DNA from: CAYLSV01 sp964386435
Lineage (GTDB): Bacteria > Planctomycetota > Phycisphaerae > Tepidisphaerales > Tepidisphaeraceae
Assembly (NCBI GenBank): GCA_964386435.1
Contig: CAYLSV010000042.1
Coordinates: 1-30,305 of the forward strand
Reading direction: 5' to 3'
Length of the DNA: 30,305 nt
Shown: one piece after another, positions 14,437 through 23,008 of the stretch
Layout of the letters: each line of letters begins with the position of its first letter
How positions within the stretch are numbered: the first letter of the stretch is position 1
Notes under the pieces: generated by a model
Told to the model about the DNA's origin: nothing
The model's database searches: none
The model's input: only the letters and a program-made list of their open reading frames with translations
Made by a program: the position numbers and the translations under genes

Positions 14437-15680
14437 GCCGTCGTCGGCGTCGGCGTGGAAGGTGTAATCGCCGGTCGTCGGCCCTGCCAGCGGACGCTGA
14501 AGTTGTCGGCCGTGAGTTGGCTGGCCGGGGCGTTGTCGCGCCAGTCGAAGTCGACGGTCGGATCAATCCGGGTGAAGGCGGCATCCGAGAAATCCGGGTT
14601 GCGGAAGTACGTGCCCGAGAGGCCGTCGCCCTCGTTGGGATTGGCCGGCTCGTCGTCGATGATCGTGACGGTCGCCGTCCGCGGCGCGTCGAGGCCGCCG
14701 ACGCCGGTGACTTTGTCGAGCGTGACGCTGAAGTTCTCGTCGCCCTCGCGGATCAGGTCGTCCTTGAGGTCGATGACGATGTCGCCGCGGACGTCGCCGT
14801 CGGCGAGCGTGACCTGGCCGCTTTGCCGAACGAAATCGGTATCGCCGGCGGTGCCCGATTGCAACTCGTAGTCGATCGTCGCCTGCCCCGCGATGCCTTG
14901 GATGCGGACGATGGGCACGCGGACCTGGGCCCGGTCCTCGCTCACGTTGAACTGCGTCTTCGCCAGCCGGAACTTGCCTGCCAGCCCCGGCTCGGCGGCG
15001 AGGGCGTTGAACTCCTGCGTCGAGAGGGCCCGGTTGTAGAACCGGATCTCGTCGAGGTCGCCCTTGTAAAACCCGTTGCGCGGCTGGTTGGCCCCGATGA
15101 CCAGCGGCTGCGTGTTGTCGACCAACTCCCGGTTCATCGGCACGGTGCGGTCGATCTGGCCGTTGATCCAGAAGCGGAGGTTTGTGCCGTCCAGGCTCAC
15201 GCCGACGTGGGCCCACTGGTTGGCGCTGAGCGTGCCGGTGGAGGCGAGGGTTTGGCGGTTGCCGTTGAAGTCGTAGGTGAACTCCAGCTTGCGGTCGGCC
15301 CGGGTGCCAAAGCTCCAGGCGGCGGTCGTCTCGCCCTTGGTCATGAAGCCGTCGGCGTTCTGGAACTGCTCGGGCCGCACCCACATCGCGGCGGTGAAGC
15401 GGTCGGTGTCGAACGCCGCCTCGTGCGACACGACGACGCGGTCGGTTTCCTCCAGATTAAGCCCGCGGCCGAACTTGCTGCCGACCCAGTCGCTGAACTC
15501 CGGGCGCGAATTGACAAGCATGCCGTCGTTGCCGCCGGTGGCGTCCGTGACGGTCATCTGGTTGCCCTGCCCCTCGAGCTTCCAGTAGCCGACAAGGCCG
15601 ACGTCGAGCAGGCGACGCTGCTCAAGCGGCTCAAGATTTTGCGGCTGGGCGGAGGCGGGTTTGGCAGTGGGGTGGCTCAT
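14433..15680 (-). CDS. Secreted LamG/Calx-beta/PA14 protein, N-terminal part before a frameshift
   Basis: This 415-residue reading frame starts the same large protein. Near the N-terminus is LEPLEQRRLLD, an LEPR-XLL-like motif found at the N-termini of large exported planctomycete proteins. A LamG/concanavalin-like domain follows (about 28-215: VGYWKLEGQGN, FTAAMWVRPEQF, WAHVGVSLDGTNLRFWINGQ, LDEIRFYNRALS). Then comes a Calx-beta domain (about 222-318, ending TVTIIDDEP), and the first half of a PA14 domain up to NFSVRWQGR. The frame then shifts and ends early at 14433. ATG 15680 was chosen as the Met nearest the LEPR motif; Met at 15719 is an alternative. Without the shift the protein would have about 1,370 residues. 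Confidence 0.82.
   Translation of the reverse strand: MSHPTAKPASAQPQNLEPLEQRRLLDVGLVGYWKLEGQGNQMTVTDATGGNDGMLVNSRPEFSDWVGSKFGRGLNLEETDRVVVSHEAAFDTDRFTAAMWVRPEQFQNADGFMTKGETTAAWSFGTRADRKLEFTYDFNGNRQTLASTGTLSANQWAHVGVSLDGTNLRFWINGQIDRTVPMNRELVDNTQPLVIGANQPRNGFYKGDLDEIRFYNRALSTQEFNALAAEPGLAGKFRLAKTQFNVSEDRAQVRVPIVRIQGIAGQATIDYELQSGTAGDTDFVRQSGQVTLADGDVRGDIVIDLKDDLIREGDENFSVTLDKVTGVGGLDAPRTATVTIIDDEPANPNEGDGLSGTYFRNPDFSDAAFTRIDPTVDFDWRDNAPASQLTADNFSVRWQGRRPAITPSTPTPTTA
14471..14486 (-). other. Frameshift site in the first PA14 domain
   Basis: Upstream the frame reads NFSVRWQG. Downstream YTFHADADDGVTMWVNG continues in another frame. In the three intact PA14 copies 27 nt separate the matching Gly and Tyr codons, while here there are only 14. 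A net loss of 13 nt therefore explains the shift. It may be real or an assembly error. Confidence 0.75.
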
Positions 15681-15876
15681 GATGGTGAATCTCGGGCGGT
15701 GTGGCTTTAGCGGCATTGGACCCCAGGAACCACCCCGAAACCAACGAGAAACCACCGTCCGCCGCAGCGGCTGCAGTGGCGCGGGCGGATCGTGCCGGTT
15801 TTACCAGATGCGCCGGCAGGTCTTCTGGGGCAGCCGTGGAGCTTGCTAGACGGCTATTCCAGAGATCGCCGGGCGT

Positions 15877-17997
15877 TCATGGACCGCCGAGTTCCTTCGC
15901 CCGTCGCTGCTTAAGCTGCTGCGGGTGTGGCGTCTCTTTCCGCTGCTCCGGGGTGCCGGCGCGTTGCCAGTCGCCGGTGGGTTGCAGCGTCCAGTGGTGG
16001 GCGGCGTCGTCGAGCAGGGTCTGGAGCTGCCACATCAGCCGCTCCTGCAACGCGTCGCTCTCGACCGGGGTGATGGCTTCGACTCGGTAATCGAGGTTGC
16101 GGTTCATCCAGTCTGCGCTGCCGATGTAGAACTCGGGCGATCCGGCGTTGGCGAAGTGGTAGATGCGGCTGTGCTCCAGAAACCGGCCGAGCACCGAGCG
16201 GACGCGGATGTTCTCCGACAGCCCCGCCACGCCCGGCCGCAGGCAGCAGAAGCCACGGACGATGAGGTCGATCTGCACGCCGGCCTGGCTCGCCCGGTAC
16301 AGCGCCTTGATGACCGTCGGGTCCTGAAGCTGGTTCATCTTCGCGATGATCCGCCCGCCGCGGTTGGCCTTGGCGTGGTCGATCTCGCGGTCGATCATCT
16401 CGAGGAACCGCGACCGCATCGTGACCGGTGCGACGAGGAGTTTCTCGTAATCGTCCCGCCGGCTGTGGCCGGTGAGGTAGTGGAAGAGGTTGACGATGTC
16501 GCCGGTAATCGCGGCGTCGGTGGTGAACAGGCCGAGGTCGGTGTAGAGCGTGGCGGTGCGGCTGTTGTAGTTGCCCGTGCCGATGTGGCAGTAGGCGCGG
16601 GGGCCGTCCTCCTCGTCGCGGACGACCAGGGCGGTCTTCGTGTGCGTCTTGAGGCCGACGAAGCCGTAGACGACGTGGACGCCGGCTTTCTCCAGCTTTT
16701 GGGCCAGTTCGACATTCCGCTGCTCATCGAACCGGGCCTTGAGTTCGACCAAGACGGCCACCTGCTTGCCGGCCTCGGCGGCGCGGATGAGGGCGGGGAC
16801 GAACTTGTTGTCGCGGCTGGTGCGGTAAAGCGTCATCTTCAGCGCCAGCACCCGCGGATCGTCGGCGGCGGCCATGACGAATCGCTCGACGCTTTGGCCA
16901 AAGTCCTCGTAGGGGTGGTGCACCAGCACGTCGTTCCGCCGGATCACATCAAAGATGTCGGCGTCCGGGTCGGCCAGCGCCGCGGGGGGCAGCGGCCGCC
17001 AGCGGTCGTACTTCAGGTCCGGGCGGTCGATGTCGGTGAGCTGCATCAGGTCGTCGATGTCGATCGGCCCCGGCACGGTGTAGATGTCCTCCTCTTCGAC
17101 CTTCATGCCGCGGGCGATGAGCTGCCGCATCGTTGCGCTCATCCGCTCGGGCAGCTCCAGCCGCACCACGCCGGCCATCCGGCGACGACGCAACTCCTGC
17201 TCGACCATGCTGAGCAAATCGTCGGCGTCCTCCTCGTCCATCTCGACGTCGGCGTTGCGGGTGACGCGGAACAGGTGATGCTCCTCCACCGTCATGCCGG
17301 GGAAGAGCTCGTCGAGGTTGCCGCCGATGACGCCCTCCAGCGGGACGTAGCTGCGGCGGTCCTCGGGCGAGGCGCCCTCGCCCTTGCCCTCGGGCGTGGG
17401 CACCGGCACCCAGCGGGGCAAGTTTTCCGGCAGCTTCACCCGCACGAAGTGGCCGCCGCCCTTGTCGTCGCGCAGCGCGACGCCCAGCGACTTGCTCAGA
17501 TTGCTGATGAACGGGAACGGGTGGCCGGTGTCGACCGCCAGCGGCGTGAGGACGGGGAAGACGTGCTTGGCGAAGTAGGCGTCGGCCGCCTCCTTCTGCT
17601 CGGGCGTCAGGTCGCCGTAGCGCCTTATGGCGATGCCGGCCTTCTTGAGCGCGGGGTGGAGCTGCTCGAACCAGCACGCCGTCGCCCGCTCGAGCAGCGG
17701 CCGGATGCGGGCGTGGACGCGGTCGAGCTGTTCCCGCGGCGAGAGGCCGTCGAGCGAGAGCTTGGTCACGCCCGCCGCCCGCTGCCGCTGCAGACCGCCG
17801 ACCCGCTTCATGAAAAATTCATCCAAATTGCTGGCAAAAATCGCCAGAAACTTGACCCGCTCCAAAAGCGGCGGCACCTCGTCCTCCGCCAGCTCCAACA
17901 CCCGGCTGTTGAAGTCGAGCCACGACAACTCGCGGTTGATAAACGTCTCGGCTTCAGGCAACTCGGCGGCGGGAACGTCGGCAGTGGCGGGGGGCAT
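15877..17997 (-). CDS. ppk1: Polyphosphate kinase 1
   Basis: Ppk1 makes inorganic polyphosphate from ATP, reversibly, via a phosphohistidine. The 706-residue protein, usual in length, has the N-terminal domain (FINRELSWLDFNSRVLELAED, LAIFASNLDEFFMKRVGGL) and the head domain. Two catalytic domains of phospholipase-D-like fold follow. The conserved histidines are His452 (LKTHTK, equivalent to the phosphorylated residue of E. coli) and His471 (YCHIGTGNYNSRTA). NRGGRIIAKMNQLQDP, RGFCCLRPGV and FLEHSRIYHF are the later motifs. ATG 17997 was chosen because a further 32 in-frame codons upstream only translate the heptad repeat at 18018-18083. AATGAT lies 6 nt before this ATG, an imperfect leaderless-type box. 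No exopolyphosphatase or pho genes are adjacent. Confidence 0.96.
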   Translation of the reverse strand: MPPATADVPAAELPEAETFINRELSWLDFNSRVLELAEDEVPPLLERVKFLAIFASNLDEFFMKRVGGLQRQRAAGVTKLSLDGLSPREQLDRVHARIRPLLERATACWFEQLHPALKKAGIAIRRYGDLTPEQKEAADAYFAKHVFPVLTPLAVDTGHPFPFISNLSKSLGVALRDDKGGGHFVRVKLPENLPRWVPVPTPEGKGEGASPEDRRSYVPLEGVIGGNLDELFPGMTVEEHHLFRVTRNADVEMDEEDADDLLSMVEQELRRRRMAGVVRLELPERMSATMRQLIARGMKVEEEDIYTVPGPIDIDDLMQLTDIDRPDLKYDRWRPLPPAALADPDADIFDVIRRNDVLVHHPYEDFGQSVERFVMAAADDPRVLALKMTLYRTSRDNKFVPALIRAAEAGKQVAVLVELKARFDEQRNVELAQKLEKAGVHVVYGFVGLKTHTKTALVVRDEEDGPRAYCHIGTGNYNSRTATLYTDLGLFTTDAAITGDIVNLFHYLTGHSRRDDYEKLLVAPVTMRSRFLEMIDREIDHAKANRGGRIIAKMNQLQDPTVIKALYRASQAGVQIDLIVRGFCCLRPGVAGLSENIRVRSVLGRFLEHSRIYHFANAGSPEFYIGSADWMNRNLDYRVEAITPVESDALQERLMWQLQTLLDDAAHHWTLQPTGDWQRAGTPEQRKETPHPQQLKQRRAKELGGP

Positions 17998-18017
17998 GCG
18001 GGCATCATTGGCCGATG

Positions 18018-18083
18018 CTTGTTCTTGGTCCTTTGTCAGTGGTCCTTCCTTCTGCCAAAGGACCAAGAACAAATGACAAAGAA
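18018..18083. repeat. Heptad-built intergenic stem-loop (copy H3)
   Basis: Left arm 18018-18047 (TGTTCTT/GGTCCTT units) and right arm 18054-18083 (AAGGACC/AAGAACA/ATGACAA units) pair imperfectly over a 6-nt loop, the tightest copy. It separates the nifU-like gene stop from the ppk1 start on the minus strand. Confidence 0.7.
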
Positions 18084-18086
18084 CAG

Positions 18087-18099
18087 CGGACACAGTCCG
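18087..18099 (-). terminator. Small hairpin after the NifU-like gene
   Basis: CGGAC-ACA-GTCCG is a perfect 5-bp hairpin one base past the stop at 18100, directly followed by the heptad stem-loop. There is no clear U-run, so terminator function is only a guess. Confidence 0.3.
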
Positions 18100-18372
18100 T
18101 CACTCAACCGCCTCCACCCGCTTCACCTCCGGCACGCGCGAGACGATGTTCTTCTCGATCGCGTGGCGGAGGGTCAGCTCGCTGCTGGGGCAGCCGACGC
18201 AGGCGCCGTGGAAGCGGACGCGGGCGACGCCGGCGGGGGTGATCTCGACGAGCTCCACGTCGCCGCCGTCGTCCTGCACGGCCGGGCGGATCTGCTCCAG
18301 CACCGTCAGGACTTGGCCGGTGGTTTTCGTCGGCTTCGCGTTGAACGGGTTGGTCGGCGGGGCGGGCACCAC
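18100..18372 (-). CDS. NifU-like C-terminal domain protein (Fe-S cluster scaffold)
   Basis: This 90-residue protein is a stand-alone NifU C-terminal domain (Nfu type), which holds a 4Fe-4S cluster between two subunits and passes it to target enzymes. VLEQIRPAVQDDGGDVELVEI is the family opening, CVGCPSSELTLRHAIEKNI contains the CxxC ligand pair, and the C-terminus is the usual EVKRVEAV. The 14-residue N-terminal extension is Pro-rich. The GTG at 18372 lies one base after the stop of the upstream 1,524-residue propeller gene, so the two are very likely co-transcribed and coupled. GTG 18369 is an equally possible start. LeuC in this window is an example of a possible client, but no link is shown. 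Confidence 0.92.
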   Translation of the reverse strand: MVPAPPTNPFNAKPTKTTGQVLTVLEQIRPAVQDDGGDVELVEITPAGVARVRFHGACVGCPSSELTLRHAIEKNIVSRVPEVKRVEAVE

Positions 18373-18373
18373 A

Positions 18374-21300
18374 TCATTCTACGGCAGCCGAGTTCGTCGG
18401 CAGCAGCCGCAGGATGTTGTCGCGGGTGAGGTACGCGAACGCCCCGTCCAGCGCCTGCCACTGCCCCGGCAGCACCCGGCCCGGCAGCGGGGCCTCGTGG
18501 ATGAGCAAGCCGCCGTCGTTGCCGCCGTCGGTCATCCGGCTGTATGCCTGCACCACCAAGTCGCTTGGCGTCGGCGTCCGGCCGCGCACCGGCCGCTCGG
18601 GCTGCTGCACCAGCAGCACCACGTCCCGCGCCGGCAGCAACCCGTAGTTCAACCCCTGCCACGTCCGGCCGGCGGCGTCGAGGTCGTATGCCGACAGCGT
18701 CTGCTCACCGTACAACCAGAACCGCCCGCCGCTGGTCACCATCCGCACCCGCGGCCCGGCCCCCGGTCCCGGGGCGAACACCGCCGCCGGGCCGTCCTCG
18801 TCGAACCGCATCGGCTCGCCGTCGTCGAGGTTCAGGGCCCACACCATGCGGTCCTCGGTCTGTGTGTCGGCCAGCACGAGGATCCGCCCCGCCGTCACGA
18901 CGAGCTGCCCCGGCGAGCCGCTGACCTGGAACGGCTCGCCGCCGTCGCCGGGCCGGTTGGGCAGGGTGCTGACGTACTTGGGCGTCTCGGCGTCGGCGGC
19001 ATTCAGGTCGTAGGCGACGACGCGGCCCGGCTCCAACGCCACGAGCGTGCCGCCGGGGTCGAGAGCGAGGTTCACCAGCCGCTGCCGGCCGACGTGTTCC
19101 CGCCGCAGAATCCGCCGACCGTCGGCAAGGTCGTACGCCTCGAGGTCGGCCCCGCCGTTCGGCCCGGCCCAAGCGACCACGACGTGCTCCGGCGTCGCCA
19201 GCACCCGGACCGGCACGCTGCCTCCATCGGCCTCGGCCCGCCACAGCTCCCGGCCGTCGGCCTCGTCGTAAGCCACCACGTCGCCGCCCGGCGTGGCCAC
19301 GAGGATCGCCCCCGGCGTCAGCGCCATCACCCCGGCGTCGCCCCCGGCCATCGGCAACACGAAGCCCATCGACTCGTCGTTCGGGTCGCGGTCGAGCACG
19401 CCCTGGGCGTTCACCTGTTGCAGCCGCGCCCGCACCTCGATCGCGCGATCGCCACGGTCCACCGGCGGATCGATCGCGTTGGGTGCCACCACGGCCGCCG
19501 CGGCGTTGTTGCCGAAGGGGCGGAGGGTGTAGACCGGCGCGAGCGTTTCGCCGTCGAGCGCCGACAGGGTCGGCCCGGTCCAGACGAGCACGCTGTCGCC
19601 GAGCCACGCCGCGCCGACGGGTTCGGTGTCGAGTTCGGTGACGGCAAGTTCTTCGCCGGTCGAATCGTGCAGCCGGAGCTGGTTGCCGCGGACGGCGAGG
19701 AGTCGGTCGTTGCGGGCGAACCGCTGCGGCGGCAGCAGCAGCCGGTTGACGTCCGGCACCTCGATCGGCGCGGCGAACATGTCCGGGATCTGCCCGCCGA
19801 CGATCATCGGCGGCAAATCGAGCCGCGGCAGCCCCTCGGCCGCCAGCTTCGTCGCCGACTGCCGCAACGATTCGGCGGCGTCGGCGAGCTTCAAACCGTC
19901 GAGCACCTCGCCGTTGGGCAGCGTGATCGGCTCAGACAACACGGCGTCGGGCGAGAGTTCCGCTGCCCGCAGCAACCGCGAGGCGGCCAGATCGGCCTGC
20001 CGCGGATCGGCGGCGGCGAGCCGGCCGAGGGCTTCGAAAATCGCCGCCCGCTCGGCCGCATCGTCGGCGAGCGTCAGTTGCCGCCGCAGCGCCCGGGATG
20101 CCGCGACCGTTCGGCCATTCTCCTCGAAAAGTGCCACCGCCCGCCGCAGCGCCTGCTCGGCGGCGGGGCTGTTCGGGTATCGCGAGGCCACCGCCTCGGC
20201 CGCCGTCGGCGAGTCGGCCGCCGCCAACGCCGTCGCCGCGGCGGCGGCCTGTTCCGCGTAGATCGCCTCGCCGTGCAGTTCGATCAACTCGTCGATCCGA
20301 CGCCGGGCCAAATCGGCGGCGGTGGTCGTGCCATCGCCGACGCCGACCCGCACGGCCCGGCGATCCTCGGTCTGTAGCATTTGCTGATAAAGCGTCACCT
20401 GCCGCGCCGGGTCCTCGGTGAGCGGCACGATCGTCACGTTCAGCCGCACCAACTGCTCGGCCGACTCGGCCAAACTCTGGGCGACGTCGAAGAACGCCTC
20501 GCCGGTCGGGCCGTCGATCGGGGCGATCTGCGAGCCGAGCGAGAGCGCGGCGACGAAGACCTCGTCGGCCGCCGACTCGTCAAGCTGTTTCGCCAGTTCC
20601 GCCGCCTCAATCAGCCGGTCCAGCGCGTCGCCGATTTGCCCGGCGATGAACAGCGACTCGGCGTACCGCAGGATCGGCGTCGGGTCGCCCGGCGCGGCTT
20701 CGATCTGGGCGAGCAGCTGCCGCTGGATGGTCGCCGGGTCGGCGAAGACGGTGACGGTGCTGGCCGACGACAAGACGACCTGCCCGCCGACGATCAGCAA
20801 CTCGCCCGGCCCCTGCCCCTCGGGCCACTCGGCCTCCTTCGGATAGAACGCCTCCCGCATGCCGTTGCGCATCAGGATGCGGAAGATGCGGTCCTGCGTC
20901 GGGACGTAAAGGTGGCTCTGCGTCAAAAACGGCCGGGCGGCAATGGCCGGGAGGTGCCGCCTGTCGGCCGGCGGCAGGAAGGTGGCGGCCCACACCAAAT
21001 TGTCCAGCGGGTCGGCGGCGGGGTCGAAGTTTTCCCAGTTGATCGCGTGAATCTGCGTGTCGCTGGCCACGACCAGCGCCTCGTCGCGGACGCCGATGAG
21101 CGTGTCGGCGTCGTCGTAATCCTCACGCGGCAGCCGCAGCGCCTCGGCGCCGTCGTCGGCGTCCCAGACCATGAGGTGCGTGCCGTCGGGCGGCAGCAGG
21201 AAGACGTGGCCTTCGCTGACGATCACCGGGCCGCCGGTGGCGGGGCGGGAGGCGCGGACGTTGCTCGGCCGCCGCGGCACCCGGCCACGCTGCACCGCCT

Positions 21301-22948
21301 CGGGCTCGGGCCGAGGGTACAGGTTCAGCCACCGCACCGCCCCGTCGACCGCATCGAGGCAGGCCATCGCCCCGGCATCGGTCGAGACGTAGATTCGGCC
21401 CGACGCCACGGCCAAGTGCGTCTCGGCCCCGGCGTCGTTGCCGAGCAGGCCGATGTTGCCGCGGCCTCGCACGTTGTTCATCGTCATGCTGCTCGTGAGC
21501 TGCGTGACCCACCGCACCCGGCCGGTCGCCTCATCGATGCACGCGGCGTGGGCCGTGCGGAACTGGCCGTCGAGCCGGTCGACCCGCAGGTAAATGCGGC
21601 CGTCGACGACCGCCGGGCTGCCGGCGAAGCTGACGGCGCTTTGGTTGCCGCGTTGGTCGTTGTTCATCCCCGCCGGCAGCTCGATGTCGCCGGGCGAGAG
21701 CCGCCACCGGAGCTCGCCGCTTTGCCGGTCGAGGCAGGCCAGGTGCGGGTCGCGGTTGCCGACGCCGCCCTGGGTTTGCCCGGCGAGTGGGTCGGGCTGG
21801 CCGAGGACGGCGAGGACGTGGCGGTCGGTGACGGTGACGCCGTGGGTGCGGTCACGCGGCGTGCTCCAGGCGTCGACGACGTAGGCCCCATCGTCGTGGG
21901 TCTGCTGCCACGCCGGGACGGGGAGGCCGCCGACGAGGCCGACGGCGTAAACGGCGGCGTTGTCCTGAAAGTAGAGCACGCCGTCGCGGACCGCCGGCAG
22001 GATGCCGCCGCTGCGGCCGCTTTGGCGGTCGGCGAGAATTTGATCCCGCAGCGTCCGCGGCATGCCGCGGTTGTTGGGGCTGCGATAGGGCAGCTCGAGT
22101 TGGAAGTACCGCTCGACGCCGATGGTGGCGGTGGTGTCCGGCACCCGGCCGCGGTCGTCGGAACCGAACGGCATCGGCCAGTCGGTGCCAAGGGCGGCGG
22201 CGGCGGGGACCGGCGGGTCGAGCTCAACCACGGCGGCCAACGCGTCGGCCAACACCGTCGGCTGTCCGGCGACTTCGCCCTCGGCGTCGGGGAAACTTTG
22301 CCGCAGTTGGTCGAGCGTGTCGGTCGCGTCGTTGTTGTTGAAGTGCCGGGCGATGCCCAGCCGCAGCAGCAGGGCCGGGCGGCGGTCGCCGAGGTCGGGG
22401 TGGGTGGCGAGCAACGATTCGACGATTGCCGCGGCGGCGGGGAAGTCGCCGTCCTGCAAGAGCAAGTCGACCAGCCGCAACCCGGCGTCGGCGGCGGCGT
22501 CGGTGGCGAAGTAGTCCTCGACAATCCGCGACAACTCCCGCCGTGCCGTTGGCCCCGACTCGGTGACGGCTTCCAGCGCCCGGTCGGCCTCGCCGCCGAA
22601 AAGGTCGCGGTAGACCCGCAGCCCCTCGGGCGGCCATTGGCTGATCCGCTCCCGAACGGCCGGGGCAACGCTGCGGTACTGCGTGATAATGCCGTCGGCG
22701 TCGAGGGCGCTGGGCACCACCTTCCCCGCATGATCCCGCAGCAGTTCCTGATAGACGTCGGCCGCGTTGTCCCAGTCCCGCAGCCGCTCCATCCGGGCGG
22801 CGAGCGCGAACCGCTCCCGCACGGCCGCCGAGTCGTTGACGAACACGCCCTGGGCCGCGTCCCGCCCGGTCAGCGGATCAATTTGCCCCACCGCCACGAT
22901 CGGCGAGAGCGCGAGCGACAACAACAACGCGTGGCGGGGAAGCGGCAT
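18374..22948 (-). CDS. Secreted giant TPR/PQQ-like beta-propeller protein
   Basis: This 1,524-residue protein starts with a signal peptide (MPLPRHALLLSLALSPIVAVG, cleavage near residue 21), so it is exported to the periplasm. Residues ~30-230 are Ala/Leu-rich helices of TPR type (DWDNAADVYQELLRDH, FPAAAAIVESLLATHP). Residues ~300-750 form a first PQQ-like beta-propeller with blades such as LACLDRQSGELRWRL, CIDEATGRVRWVTQL and CLDAVDGAVRWLNLYP. Residues ~760-1060 are TPR-like again, and ~1070-1520 form a second propeller (VAYDEADGRELWRAEADG). Such propellers usually serve as binding scaffolds, and enzymatic PQQ use is not evident. ATG 22948 was chosen since GGAG lies 6 nt upstream; Met 22954 and a frame to 22987 are less likely. 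Its role is unknown. Confidence 0.88.
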   Translation of the reverse strand: MPLPRHALLLSLALSPIVAVGQIDPLTGRDAAQGVFVNDSAAVRERFALAARMERLRDWDNAADVYQELLRDHAGKVVPSALDADGIITQYRSVAPAVRERISQWPPEGLRVYRDLFGGEADRALEAVTESGPTARRELSRIVEDYFATDAAADAGLRLVDLLLQDGDFPAAAAIVESLLATHPDLGDRRPALLLRLGIARHFNNNDATDTLDQLRQSFPDAEGEVAGQPTVLADALAAVVELDPPVPAAAALGTDWPMPFGSDDRGRVPDTTATIGVERYFQLELPYRSPNNRGMPRTLRDQILADRQSGRSGGILPAVRDGVLYFQDNAAVYAVGLVGGLPVPAWQQTHDDGAYVVDAWSTPRDRTHGVTVTDRHVLAVLGQPDPLAGQTQGGVGNRDPHLACLDRQSGELRWRLSPGDIELPAGMNNDQRGNQSAVSFAGSPAVVDGRIYLRVDRLDGQFRTAHAACIDEATGRVRWVTQLTSSMTMNNVRGRGNIGLLGNDAGAETHLAVASGRIYVSTDAGAMACLDAVDGAVRWLNLYPRPEPEAVQRGRVPRRPSNVRASRPATGGPVIVSEGHVFLLPPDGTHLMVWDADDGAEALRLPREDYDDADTLIGVRDEALVVASDTQIHAINWENFDPAADPLDNLVWAATFLPPADRRHLPAIAARPFLTQSHLYVPTQDRIFRILMRNGMREAFYPKEAEWPEGQGPGELLIVGGQVVLSSASTVTVFADPATIQRQLLAQIEAAPGDPTPILRYAESLFIAGQIGDALDRLIEAAELAKQLDESAADEVFVAALSLGSQIAPIDGPTGEAFFDVAQSLAESAEQLVRLNVTIVPLTEDPARQVTLYQQMLQTEDRRAVRVGVGDGTTTAADLARRRIDELIELHGEAIYAEQAAAAATALAAADSPTAAEAVASRYPNSPAAEQALRRAVALFEENGRTVAASRALRRQLTLADDAAERAAIFEALGRLAAADPRQADLAASRLLRAAELSPDAVLSEPITLPNGEVLDGLKLADAAESLRQSATKLAAEGLPRLDLPPMIVGGQIPDMFAAPIEVPDVNRLLLPPQRFARNDRLLAVRGNQLRLHDSTGEELAVTELDTEPVGAAWLGDSVLVWTGPTLSALDGETLAPVYTLRPFGNNAAAAVVAPNAIDPPVDRGDRAIEVRARLQQVNAQGVLDRDPNDESMGFVLPMAGGDAGVMALTPGAILVATPGGDVVAYDEADGRELWRAEADGGSVPVRVLATPEHVVVAWAGPNGGADLEAYDLADGRRILRREHVGRQRLVNLALDPGGTLVALEPGRVVAYDLNAADAETPKYVSTLPNRPGDGGEPFQVSGSPGQLVVTAGRILVLADTQTEDRMVWALNLDDGEPMRFDEDGPAAVFAPGPGAGPRVRMVTSGGRFWLYGEQTLSAYDLDAAGRTWQGLNYGLLPARDVVLLVQQPERPVRGRTPTPSDLVVQAYSRMTDGGNDGGLLIHEAPLPGRVLPGQWQALDGAFAYLTRDNILRLLPTNSAAVE

Positions 22949-22954
22949 AAACAT

Positions 22955-22958
22955 CTCC
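22955..22958 (-). promoter_or_regulatory. Shine-Dalgarno GGAG for the giant propeller gene
   Basis: GGAG stands 6 nt before ATG 22948 and favours it over the Met codon at 22954, which would be adjacent to the site. Confidence 0.6.
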
Positions 22959-23008
22959 GATGAAAACCAACAACAGACGCGAGGCATGTTACGGAAGTTG
23001 ATTCCGGT

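Noticed and set aside
15681..15876. Promoter for the multidomain secreted gene in the 196-nt gap before ppk1
   Set aside because: Only GAGATT 7 nt before ATG 15680 resembles the boxes seen elsewhere, and there is no convincing -35 or Shine-Dalgarno site. I see no gene or repeat in the gap.
18146..22963. Very long plus-strand open frames (743 and 860 codons) opposite the nifU-like and propeller genes
   Set aside because: Their translations are Arg/His/Gly/Pro-rich with no domain, and the minus strand carries a clean signal peptide, repeats and operon structure. They are antisense shadows of GC-rich coding sequence.
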